A stretch of 64,000 bases of DNA, from positions 3,388,134 through 3,452,133 of the forward strand of contig NC_031473.1 in the NCBI RefSeq assembly GCF_000006565.2, in the 5' to 3' direction. The DNA is from Toxoplasma gondii ME49. Taxonomy: Eukaryota; Apicomplexa; Conoidasida; Eucoccidiorida; Sarcocystidae. The position numbers and the translations under genes were made by a program. The notes under the pieces were generated by a model. The model saw nothing but the letters and a program-made list of their open reading frames with translations, had not been told where the DNA came from and did not search any database. Below are positions 48,185 through 58,844 of this stretch, piece by piece (position 1 is the first letter of the stretch; every line of letters begins with the position of its first letter).

Positions 48185-51100
48185 CTAAGAGTCCTTTGAA
48201 AGATCCTCGACGATGAAGTCGAAAGGATCGGGACCGAATTCTCCGATGGCGTTGTCGAACTGGAAGCTTGGGTCCTTTATGTGCCAGCCTCCACCACGTG
48301 CTCGCCATTCCGCTTTCCTTTCACGATATTCGACCGACATCGCTTTCAAACTGGCGTACGTGATTGTAGCCGTTTTGGTTTCTGTCGCATTAACATGAAG
48401 GCTTTTCTCTTTCGGCCCAGCGTAGGTTCTGCCGAATTTCGGGGTTTCTTCCTCCCGGTACAAGGGCACCAGCCCTCGGCCACCGACTTCACTGAGCACT
48501 TTTCTTGCGACTGAAACTGCGTTTGAGACCTCGACTGCAGAAACGCTTTGGCTCTCCAGTTCCTCTGCTGCAGCAGCGAGGGTTGCAAGTGCCTCCCTCA
48601 GCACGCGCGGCAACTCGTCCGTCGTCAGTTTCGTCAGATGCAGATAAAGACGACCTAGATTTGCCTTGCAGAGTTCAGAGTGAAGATAGCTACAGTTTTC
48701 TGCCCGCTTCTGAAATGTCCGGTGCAACAGACCACTGCGGCCAACTGTGACTTCGTGAAACGTTTTCGATGAAAACGAACAGCAGAAGCACAGAGACGCG
48801 TTTTCCTGGCTTTTGACTGCCTCAGAAAACCCCCTGACAGGTGCCGCTACGCAAGTTGCCGGTACGCCAGCGTCTTTCTGAATGATCTCGGGCGACAAAA
48901 GCGCCTGGTAACAAGGCGGGAACTCGCTGAGAGGAGCCCGGTGCCAGGCGATGGAGAGACCGGACGACCGAACGGGAGGAAGCGAACACTTTCCTTCCCA
49001 TTCTTTCAATTTTCGCTTCTTTTGGGATCCGCTACTGTGTGCACTGCTACTCGACGCCTTTGGCAACTGCGTCTTCGGGTGTTCCACCGCGAATTTTCCG
49101 TTTGTGTTTGAGTGCGGCTCGTGCTGACTGAATACCCCTGATCGATCCTGAAGGTGTGTGCTTCCACTACCATGCAGTCCTTCTGTTTCAGTCTTGGTCT
49201 CGCCGTTTTGTCTCCCACCCTGTCCCATCTTTAACTCGGTTTCGCATGTTGTTTTGGCCTCTCGAAGGGTGCCCTGCTTGTCGGCGAGTGCCCGGTTCTG
49301 TCTCGCGTTTTCTCGATTCTCCTTCGTTGCGTTTTTCCGCATCTCTCCGCCGGCCGACACTCTCTCGGTCTCAGTCGCTCGCCGTCGCTCCGCAGCCTCG
49401 CGGGAGCCCAAAAAACAATTTGCGCTTGTCGTTTTAGCGAGGACGGGAACATTCCCTCGGGGATGGGCGCTTTGAGAAGCCAGTAACAAGGGCGCAAGCT
49501 TTGCAGACACCCGTTCCTCCCCGCCTTCTGGATGCGGATTTTCGCGACACACCAACGACAGTTTCAGAGCAGAAAGGCAGACCGAAGCCTCGCCGACGGT
49601 GATGGAGAACGGCAGCAGTGGAGAGGAGAGAATTCGCGACAAGACAGCGCCCTCCCATCCGAGACAGTTCCAGCTCCAAAGCTTGTCGCTGCAACTCAGA
49701 GACACAGATCGCAAGTGGCTAGGCAGATCGCTGCGCCCTGGAAATAAAAGACACACGGCGACGCCGGAGAGGGGAAATGTGAAGGTGGGCCTTGTCGACA
49801 GTTGCATGCTGACATGGTTTACAGAGCAGACGGACATCGACAGACGACTAGAAAGATCAAAACAAAGAACATATGTCCCCCTTCCGCTACACCCTCCGAT
49901 GGAGAGACCGCGAGAAGAGGAAGAGCAATCGCGAAATCCGCACTCCTCACATGACGTGGAACTTCCACGTAAAACAGTAAAAACTTAAAAAAGAGAACTC
50001 CACGCCGGCTAAACGCGTAGGCGTGCATGACGATAACTGTTGCTACTCAGATGCTACCAAATCCGTCCTGGATCTAGACAGCAGGCACCACACTGCAAAC
50101 CCTCTGAGTCGGAGCAGACGCCCACGATACGGGAAGCATTCGAGAGAAACAGCGGTGTCGGGGAAACATCTGAGAGTCCTCCAGTCCTGCAGAACATACC
50201 TGGTTTGAATCTCAGGAGGCCCCGTCTTTGGACGGAAAGAAGGTCTTGTTCCGTGGTCTGCAGACTCGTTCTCTCATCGCTTCTTGCTGCAACCGATACA
50301 GGTTTTGCGCCTGTCGGGCGAAATCGGAAAGCGACTCCAGAATCCTTTTCCTTGTGCTCTTTTTTCTGCCTACACTTTCGATCCCTTCCATTCTCAACCA
50401 GGGAACTGATTCGCTCGTTACGCCTTCCACTTGGCTTCTCGGTGTCGTCTGGATATCCGTTTGTACCTTCGTCGTCTCCCTCCCGTTCCTTCCTTGTCCA
50501 CTCGTCTCCTTTTGTCTCTGCACTTCCAACTGCATGTGGTTCGCCTTCGTGAAGCCCACTGCCTGTCGCGGACTTTTCAGAGACGAACTCCCCACGCTTC
50601 GCTCCTCGCGCGTCGCCTTCTCTCTCGGTCTCCGCGTCTCCCCCATCTCTGCCCTCTCCAGTTTCGTCAAGGTCTTTGTCTTCGACGTCGCGAGGAGCGA
50701 CCGCGGCGTCCCCGCAGGGCGCCATGGAGGCGTAGAAGTGGAGACGCACGTCCCCTTTCGTTCGAAAACTGAGAGAAAGCGGAACGAACTCGATCCAGAC
50801 TTTGTCTCCTGCCTTGGCTACGCGTTCGTCGTCGCGCTGACTCCGGCCCGGCTGGCGCCCGCTCGGGAGACCCAGTCCTCCAGATCCTGTTTCTTCTCCG
50901 GTGACAGCAAGTGAAGAGCAGCGCGGATTCTGCGAAGAAGAGAGGAAACCGAGAGAAGATGGAAAAGGGTGAAGAAGAAAAAGAGCTAGCGCATGCACGT
51001 CTTCAGTTAAGTTGCGTAGAAGCCGACTTTCAGCCTTCAGATGCGGCACTGAATTAGTATTGAGGTCACCTTCCTCCCTTGCAGCAGCTGCATCTTCATC

Positions 51101-52771
51101 GCTCGCTTGTATCTCCCCTTCTCCCACAAGGTTCCCTCGGCTCGCCGCCTCTCCTGGCTCCGCCTCCTCGCCTCCTTCGACCTCTTTCTGCTCTCTGGCG
51201 AAGCGCTCGACTTTTTTCTCTTCGTCCTTAGATTCCCTCGCCAGAGTGTCGCATGCCCTTTCGCCTCTTCTGGCTGCAGGATTGTGGCCTCGCCTGTTCT
51301 GCGCCACCGGACTCCTCTCCGTTTCCCTCGTTCTTGCCCTCGAAGCTTCGACTGCCGCCAGAGTCTCTTGGATCCGCAGAACTCGCCTGCGACTTTCACC
51401 GAGAAACGCATGCAACTGCGAGAGCATGCCGAGCACTAAATACCGCTTCAGCGCCCTCCTGGCGAGCACCTCGGCATGGGAGACATGCACGCAGACGCAG
51501 CTTCCCTGCGTCCACTGTCTGTACACCTGAGGCGGGAAGGGAGAAGCGAAGGAAGCCGCGGGGGGCGCTTGTCGCCTCTCAGGGTCTTTCGCGGGTTCCT
51601 CCTCGACAGAGATCGGAGGCTCCGACGGCGCGACTCGTCTGTGTTTCATTTTCTCACTGGAGGCACCATCGCAGGAAGAACTTGAGCACTCTCGGGAACA
51701 AGGCGACGAAGAAGACGGCGACGAGGAGGGAGAAGCCGACGAGGTCTCTTCAGAGCGAATCCCCGCACAGGGCGAAAACGAGGAGCAACAGAGAAACGAA
51801 GACGCGTCGGAACGTCTGCCTTCACACAGAGGCTGCAAGTCTCCGCCGCGGCCTCCACGCACCGTCAGAGTGCCTCCATCAGTTCCGACTGGTGCGTTCG
51901 AAGCAGGGGACTCCGCCCATGCATGCGACTCTTCTGTGCGGTCCACGACGGCCGCCTTGTCCCTCTCCTTCGAACGACAAGAGACAGGACCGTCCCTGCG
52001 TTCAGGAGACAACGACGCCCTCCGTGAGCACTTCGCGCTCTTGAGACTCTCCGTCTTTTTGCCCGACGCCGGAGGCCGAGACGGAGAGGTGTCGAGACAG
52101 TAGAGCAGTGGCGAGACAGCAGTTGAAGTTGGAGAAACTCTGTCGCTTGCTTCGCAGGCGACAGTGTTCGAAGGAGGTCCTGAGACAAGCCTGCCAGCGA
52201 GGTCAGGGAAGCCTTGCGTCTCGTGGGGATGCTGGGCGCAGCTGCGCAGAGGCAGACTCGCAGGGGGAAGAAGTCGACAGCGCCCGATGCAGCGAGACCC
52301 CGTCGCCACCACCAGAGGGGAAAATACCGATGACCGAAACGCATGAACGGAAGACGACGAAGAGGGAGATGAGGAGAAGGAAGCAGAAGAAAAAGAAGGT
52401 GGGTGTGCGCCTGTCAGTTTGACTGGGTGGAGCTCTGGATCCTGAGACCTCTGTGGGTCCGAGCAGAAAGAAAGAGTGACGTCGGGCGTTTGAAGAAGAG
52501 GCAGTTGTTCTCGCTCTTGCTGGTCCTTCTCTCGATGTGCAAGGCGGCAACCTTCACTGTGTGCTCTCCTCTCCTCCGCTTCCTCTTCTCCAATCTCCAG
52601 CGCGAATCCTGCTAAGACAGTCCATTCGCCAGTCGCTGCGTCCGGCTTCCCTCGTCTCGGAACAGCGCTGGCAAAGACGCTGAAGAGACACTCTGCGACC
52701 CTGTCCCCGAGAGACCGAGAGGCGGCGCTTGCCTCAGGAGACAGCGACGGAGAGTCTGAGGAAGCAGACAT
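48185..52771 (-). CDS. ADAT1: tRNA-specific adenosine deaminase, Tad1/ADAT1 type
   Basis: Two exons, 52771-50200 and 49737-48185, joined in phase, give about 1374 residues. The chosen start gives MSASSDSPS just before the conserved DRVAECLFSVFAS; an open frame continues upstream. Family features in order: GEWTVLAGFALE, the zinc/catalytic motif HAEVLARRALKRYL (His 432, Glu 434), YASMAPCGDAAV (Cys 686), RGLLRFKPG running over the splice into RSDLPS, and LSCSDKLWSWNCLGWEGAVLS (Cys 873). All three metal ligands and the proton-shuttle Glu are present, so the enzyme should be active. The family deaminates A37 of tRNA-Ala to inosine. Yeast Tad1 is about 400 residues; here long Ser/Glu/Arg-rich insertions lie between the motifs and a basic region follows the CSDK block. 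The C-terminal end (ERKAEWRARGGGWHIKDP) looks conserved. There is no double-stranded RNA-binding domain, which favours ADAT1 over ADAR. Confidence 0.9.
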
Positions 52772-54126
52772 CGCGCAGGAAGGGATGGGCAAGACGGCAA
52801 AGAGAGAGCGGCGATCGAGGAAGGGAGCGAAGAACCAGGCAGAGAATGAAGGAGGCGAGACGCAGCCTGGAGAAGACGCGAGAGAACGAAAGAGAAGAAG
52901 ATAGAGAATTGGAGCGGGGGGGAAGAGAAGAAGACAGATAGTTTCGACGCCACCGAGCAGAGGTGCAACAGAGGGGGAGAGAGACAACAGAGGAAGAGGC
53001 AGAGATGGGAGATCGGAAGCAAAAGTTGAGCATCCAAACATTGAAACAATGAAGGGAGAAAAAAACAACATCCGTTGTCACTTGCCGCTCTCCAAGGCTT
53101 CGGGGTGTCTATCCTTGTGGTCGACGTTCGCCCGATGCTGTCTTTTTGTGAGAGCTGTCTCCTCACGTTGGGACATAGACGAGAAATCAACATCCATTTC
53201 TACTCTCCTGGAGTCTTTGTCGAGTGTTTCGTTGCAGGATCTGTTTTTGCTCAACATGCAAAGTTCAAGGATCTTCAAGACTGAAAAATCAGATTATTTT
53301 CAACGTTGAAGTCCTTCGTCCCGCACCGAAGCGGCTTCGCTGTGGTGTCTCCTTCGCAAGACACTCCAGGCAGCTTCTGTAGAAGCGACGTCTCGGACCG
53401 CATTCCCTCCATAATACCTGCGGCAACTCCGCCACAAGAAATTCGTTTTTTCGTGCGAAGAAACTGGAAATCCTTGCGGTCCCGCCTTGGCTCCAAGTCG
53501 GAAAAGAACGCGAGAAGGAATTCGCCGCTTTTGCCTCAACGCAACTCTCAACGAAAAGTCGAGACCACTCTGGCGTTCTCGGTGTCTCTCGTCGCAAATC
53601 GTGCCAGCTCTGAGTTCGGAAGTATCGCGTGTCTTTCGCAGTTCCTTGTTCGTGTGCAGGGCTGAGGGGTGGATTGCCAAAGCAGATCACGTTCAGTTCC
53701 TTTTCTTCTGGATCTGCAGTGTTTTTCTCTGCAGTCCCAAAGTGACCCGAGCCCAGCTTTCACAGCGTCTGCCAATCTGGATGCTGAGTTTCGCCTCTCT
53801 CGCTGGGTGTGATGGTCTGTGTCCTCTGCCGCTTTTCCTCACCCATCTGGAAGACAAGCGGCACGGTTCTATTTTTCCCTTCGGTGTGGACGCGCCAGAC
53901 CCGAGGAAGCGGCGACATCTGCCGCTTTTTCCCCTCGGGGTCGCTGGGCTGGGGGCTTCGTAACTGCTTGTTCTGTGCGAGCGAAAAGGCGGACAGATCC
54001 CGTTCATGAACTGTGACACTCCAGACGCGCGAGGGAGGAAACTCGGAGCATTTCCTCCACAAGAAGAGTCCGTCTGGGGCCGACTTGGGTTGTGGACACG
54101 GCGCAGGACCTTGGCGGCAAAGCACC
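52772..54126. promoter_or_regulatory. Divergent spacer between the ADAT1 gene and the 54127 gene
   Basis: Both genes start at the edges of this 1.35 kb stretch, so it should carry two promoters and leaders. The left part continues the ADAT1 open frame upstream of the chosen Met with hydrophobic, Leu/Pro-rich coding (to about 53071), which could be an N-terminal extension but is more likely leader. ORFs near 53290-53690 and 53760-54413 on the minus strand overlap the plus-strand gene start and have no motif. Confidence 0.45.
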
Positions 54127-55998
54127 ATGGAGGACTCGGGAGTTTCTGCTGCAGCTTCAAGCTGCGTCGCGCGATCCCGGGCAAATCCGTTTTTTCTGCC
54201 GAGTTCGTACAGCTGGTGGGGGGAGGCGGAGGCGTCCACAGAAACGAGTTCAGGGAATTCTCCGGCAGAACGCGACGCTTTTGCCAGTGGTGCAGCCGCA
54301 GAAGCAACAAGCAGCTGCGGCGCAGCGAGTTGCGCTGGAGTGGATGAGTCTGAGGAAGGCCGTCGCCTGACTTGGCTGAAGAGCCAGTTCGCAGCTGCCT
54401 CGTTCTGGGCCATCGACGACGGGGAGGCCGCTACACCCGGCAGATCTCTTCCGTCTCATGAGATGCGTGAGGCGCCGCCTCACGCAGCAGCAAAGGGAGG
54501 TGCATCGCATCCTGCGTCTGCGGAGTCGGTCGACGCCGCTGCCTGCGAAGCGTCCGCTGGCAGCAGTGACCTCGGCGACGGAAGCCGCGCTGCGGAAGTC
54601 CTCGCAGCGAGTTCCGGCGATATCGACGCGGCGGCTTGTCCTGACACGCGCCAAGACGAGATTCTCTGCCCAGTCTTTCGGCTGATGCTGAAGCATCGCT
54701 GCAACCTAACGTTGGTGGGGAGGCGCCTGTGTGACTCGGACTTGCTTCTTCGCACACTGGCGGTCGTCCACGGTCCTGCGGACGGCGCCGCGCGCGATTC
54801 AAGTGCAGGCACCGATTGCCCAGCCGGAAAAAAGCGAAAGACCGACCTCCAGGAAAGGCTGCACCGCGACGAGGACTGGCGTCAGGTCCTCGCCCTGGAT
54901 GGCGAAGGGGAGGCGGGGACGGCGGACGGCGCCGGAAGCTCCCGCGGGGACTCCCTCTACTTGAGGCATATCACCTTGCATGTGTCTCCTTGTTCCGCGC
55001 TCGCGAGGTCAGCGGCTGCGGCCTCTGCGCCAAGGGAGGCGAGTTCTCAGCCCTCGTCGGGTGAACCTGAGAGCAGTCGAGCGTTGCAGACAGTCCGGGA
55101 GGAACCTGAGAGTTTGCCGCGGACGCCTTCCAGCAGGTCGGACACCGGCGGCGCCATCGGCCCGGCCTTTTCGTACGGCCTGCTCCTAGTGCGTCTGCAG
55201 GCTCTGCCGGAGAAAGTCCGCGCCGCAGTCGTCGAAGCCGGCAAACCTTTCGGGCGCCTGCTCGAGGACCACAAAGTCGTGCGAGAAGTGATGGTGGAGA
55301 AGAAATTGCATGTGCACTTGCGCCAGTCGTTTTTCGCCAACGCGCCGCCAGCTCTCGCGCGTGAGCGACCCGCTGGGAGCGACGGAGACTCCGAAACGAG
55401 GGACAGCCGCGACACCCCGGCGCCTCAGCCTCTGCCGGAGTGTACCTGCTTGCCCGTAACAGCGGCCCACGGTCCTTCGAAGGACGCGCTGACATGCACC
55501 TTCGGTCGCTGGTCAGTGGTGCTATGCAACGGCAAGCGCGCAGCGCGGGTCCTGGAGATCGTGAACAGTTCTCTCTTACTCCGAGCAGCAGCGCTCGCGC
55601 GGGAGAAATCCGGGGAACGAACCGCCGCCGGACGCCCCACGGAGCGCGAGCCTGGGTCGCCGACAGCCGCGTCGCTTCCAGCGCCTCTGGGAGAGTCCTT
55701 GCAGGCGGTGAAGCAGACAGGCGCAGAACGACAGGCGCAGGCTCTCTCGGAGGAAGCAGAGGCTGCGCTCAAACACTTGAGCCAGGTTTGCCTGTGCTCT
55801 GCGCAGGACTGCCCGGTGCACAAGCATCTGGTGGACATTCCCTCAGTCTGGGGACCGCCTGGGGGCTTCGCAACGACCCGAGGGGCAGGGACAGAGAAGA
55901 AGGCTGGAGCGCCTGCGAGACAACCGGAGGGCTCCGAAGCCGAACGGTGCTTCAACTGCGGGAGTGCCTTGTGTGTAGAAATGTTCCAGAGGGAGTAG
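54127..55998 (+). CDS. Unassigned protein with faint chorismate-lyase-like pattern
   Basis: A single open exon of 624 codons starts at the first true ATG in a strong context (AGCACCATGG); the frame is also open upstream without an ATG. The N-terminal 190 residues are Ala/Ser/Glu-rich. The central part has conserved-looking blocks: CPVFRLMLKHRCNLTLVGRR, YLRHITLHVSP, FSYGLLLVRLQALPEKVR followed by AGKPFGRLLEDHKVVREV, and LTCTFGRWSVVLCNGKRAAR. A PxGRLL motif after an LPxxVR block resembles the UbiC/DUF98 (chorismate lyase-like) fold, but the match is by eye and weak. Near the C-terminus are two Cys-rich spots, CLCSAQDCPVHKH and CFNCGSALC, which could bind zinc. There is no signal peptide at the chosen start. 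I do not assign a function; the gene itself is well supported by length and composition. Confidence 0.6.
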   Translation: MEDSGVSAAASSCVARSRANPFFLPSSYSWWGEAEASTETSSGNSPAERDAFASGAAAEATSSCGAASCAGVDESEEGRRLTWLKSQFAAASFWAIDDGEAATPGRSLPSHEMREAPPHAAAKGGASHPASAESVDAAACEASAGSSDLGDGSRAAEVLAASSGDIDAAACPDTRQDEILCPVFRLMLKHRCNLTLVGRRLCDSDLLLRTLAVVHGPADGAARDSSAGTDCPAGKKRKTDLQERLHRDEDWRQVLALDGEGEAGTADGAGSSRGDSLYLRHITLHVSPCSALARSAAAASAPREASSQPSSGEPESSRALQTVREEPESLPRTPSSRSDTGGAIGPAFSYGLLLVRLQALPEKVRAAVVEAGKPFGRLLEDHKVVREVMVEKKLHVHLRQSFFANAPPALARERPAGSDGDSETRDSRDTPAPQPLPECTCLPVTAAHGPSKDALTCTFGRWSVVLCNGKRAARVLEIVNSSLLLRAAALAREKSGERTAAGRPTEREPGSPTAASLPAPLGESLQAVKQTGAERQAQALSEEAEAALKHLSQVCLCSAQDCPVHKHLVDIPSVWGPPGGFATTRGAGTEKKAGAPARQPEGSEAERCFNCGSALCVEMFQRE

Positions 55999-58844
55999 GT
56001 TGGCATCTGCTGCCAGCGAGCTACGCACGAGGCGAAAAAAGAGACTGAGGACTTTGCTCCTTCGATGTCTTCCCCGCCACCTGGCGCTGACGTTCGTCCC
56101 TCATGTGAGGGCATGTAAACTGACACCCGAGGACGCAAGGAAGAAAACAGCAAGTCATGAGACACAGGTTGTGCAAGTGTGAAAGATACGCATCGCAGCC
56201 TCTGAACCGTTGCTTTTCGTCGCGACGAAGCTAATCCGACGCGCGCTCACAGACGCAGTGAAGGAGCGTCTGGTCTCTCAGCTCGCCGGTCACCGCTCTT
56301 GACGGGTCAAATCGTTTCTGTGGCGCATTCGAAAACGTCTTCGCCATACACTCGAGACAGAAGTAGAGGTTCTGTCACAGCTGCTCCACCAAACGCAGAA
56401 ACACAGACAGGCCCCCCACTTGCACACAGAGCTTCTGCAGTCGTGCTTTCGCTTCCCTCGACTTCGCAGGATCTCTAGCGAAGGTGTCTCGACCAGCATT
56501 GTGAAGCTCTCGCGGCTGTCTTGTTTCTCAAACGCACCAAGCAGGCCAGACTTCCTTTCAAGAGCCTCCAGACACAGATCGATCAAAAGGGCACTCCTCA
56601 GCGTACGCACGGTAGTTCCGAGAAGTCAGACAAAGAGGTCGAGCTACACTGAAGCTACAAGTGGCAATCCGAATAGCAGATCGCGTTCGGTTTTGGGGGA
56701 AACGCCTGTTGATCCTCTATTGGTGTGCCACAGTATTTTGTCCTTTCGTCTATTTGTGGCTTTTTCCTCCTTTTTACCATGTTTGACTTGTTCCTCCTTT
56801 TACCCATGTGCGACTTCTTCTTAGTTTCGTCCATGTATGATTTCTTCTCCAGTGGAAACCGCAGGAGCCAACTGTCAGGCTGTCGCGCGCGAGTTTGAGG
56901 AGTGCGAGTGTGCTCAAGAGAGCTAAATTCTTTTTCTTGTTGAACGCGAATCTGTTGAATAACTGTTGTCTCTGGGGCTGTGTGTCATCGATTGAACTGT
57001 GTTTTTGAAAGGAAATTCAAAACTTTTTGAGACGGCTTGTGTTGGTGGCCGTGTTCGATCTCTGCGGCTGCGCAAAGAGTCCGCGGTAGTAACGTTTCCA
57101 GAGGAGTGACAGAGACGCGCCTTCACACGGTCGAACGCATGTCGTTTTTTGCGTTGCGGCTGCAAAAAGCAGAAATACATTTCAAGCGCACTCTGGAGTC
57201 AACGGAGATCACAGAGCCCCCGTTGCAACGCCGTCCCCCGTTTCTTTCTCGGTTCGACAAACTAGTCTGTGAAAACGCTGGTCAGGCGGCATAGACACAC
57301 GAATTCCAGATAGTCCGTCAGCGGAGAAACAAAGACCTAAACGAGAAACACTGTCTCAAAAGAGCGGCATTTTAAGTAGCTGCTCCTGTCGCTGCTGTCG
57401 CTGAAGATATGCACTGCAGAGCCGTAGATAGCTCATCGAGAAGAAGACACGCTGTTTCGATTAAACACGGACCCGTCCCCGGATTCAGATGTCAGGCAGT
57501 GAAGAAACGACAAGAAAAGATGCATTTGTGGGAAACTTAAAAGAAAAAAGCAGTTTCTCTCCCCTGTCCCGTGTGTGTGCCTTGCGCATGCGCTGCCCAA
57601 GGGGAGCCGTTGGACCTCATTTCCGAAGTCGAAGCTCTACGTCGAAACTGCGATTTTGCTAAAGCGAAACAGCTTTTTTTCGGCCTTTTCCAGTGTGAAG
57701 TCTGTCGCAAGCAATCTCCTTTGCTTGCGTGAAGCTCTCGAGACGCCGCGCCGCTGCGGCGCTCGACATGCGCTGCCACAGCCTCAGATCCTGTCTCACT
57801 TTTCTCAAGTGCTGGACCTTGACTTCAACTTTCTCCAGCGTTTCTGCCCACAGCTTTCTCCTAGTTTTTCTGTGAGTCTTCCTCCTCACTCTGGTCAACA
57901 AACTGGATCTTCTCGGACAAGAAGAAACATCTTCTGCCTCGCCTCCTGACCCCCCTGTCAGGCGGCCGGAGCCTCGCAGTTCGCCGCGCTTTTCTCAGGT
58001 TCCGCCGTTGTCCTTCTTTTTCCTTTTTGTTCGTATTTTTCGCCACGCCGCTTCACCCTTCTTCTCCTCTGCTTCAGGTTTGTCGCTGGGCGAAGCTGAC
58101 ACTCGAGCACTTGCGTGGAATCCGAGCTTCCTGGCCTCTGCCGATTCAACCTGAGAGAATCACCGCCGTTCGCTTCTTCCTTCTGGTCGTCTTTCTCCCG
58201 CTTTTCCCCGTCTCTGTGCAGCCCAGCGTCTCTCTCTGCGTTTCTCGCGGTCGCGCTGTCGGTTGTCGCGTAGAATCTGCACGTAGAAGACACACTGGAG
58301 ACGCTCTCCGGTCCGAGGCTCGCGCGGCGTCGCTTGCTTCATCGATAGTCCCCGTCCCCCTCGCAAGAGCGGCTTCCCGCTCAGTCCAACGAGCAGGCGC
58401 TTCACGCAACGCGTTCGGGTGTATGTCCACGCCGACTCCCAGGGAGTCTGTCCTGGGCAGGTCCGCCGCAGGGCCTTCCAGGAAAGTCTCCAGAAACGTT
58501 CGACTTTGCGGTTGAACAGATCCCGACCGCGTCACACAGAGCCGCGAACCATCTTTGCTGAGATACGCTTCCCCGTTTTCCTCTGCGTCTGCTGGAACCA
58601 ACGCGGTGCACCTCACAGCGAGGAGAGGGAGGGCGTTCCTAAGGTTCGCGGGGACGACGCGCTTCGTCTGCGAAGTCTCAGATCCGCAGAACGCGACCGA
58701 GACAAGAACGCGCGTTCGAGGCCGAGCTCCGCAAGGTGGAACTGTCTCTCGTTTTGAGGGCAGGCGTCCCTTTGGCGAGCTGGTGGAGGAAGGTCGTGGG
58801 CAGAAAGCAGCGGAGCTCCCTTTCCTTTGCGTCTGAGAGGAGCG
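55999..58844. other. Region before the NAD kinase exon, with candidate 5' exons
   Basis: It begins with the 3' end of the 54127 gene. A minus-strand frame at 56290-56610 (with LCLEALERKSGLLGAF) looks slightly coding but has no partner. Two plus-strand stretches have convincing splice borders and agree in phase: 57694-57871 (after CGGCCTTTTCCAG, ending before GTGAGT; encodes LDLDFNFLQRFCPQL) and from 58078 (after CTCTGCTTCAG; encodes VCRWAKLTLEHLRG). They could be 5' exons of the NAD kinase or a separate small gene. Frames on the opposite strand here also look coding, for example 58146-58616, so even the strand is not certain. Confidence 0.4.

Noticed and set aside
50228..50914. Plus-strand 228-codon ORF
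   Set aside because: It lies opposite the ADAT1 exon that contains the PCG zinc motif.
53760..54413. Minus-strand 217-codon ORF starting with a true ATG (MAQNEAAANW)
   Set aside because: It overlaps the start of the 1.87 kb plus-strand frame, which is longer and has conserved-looking blocks; the minus frame has no motif and is probably a shadow.
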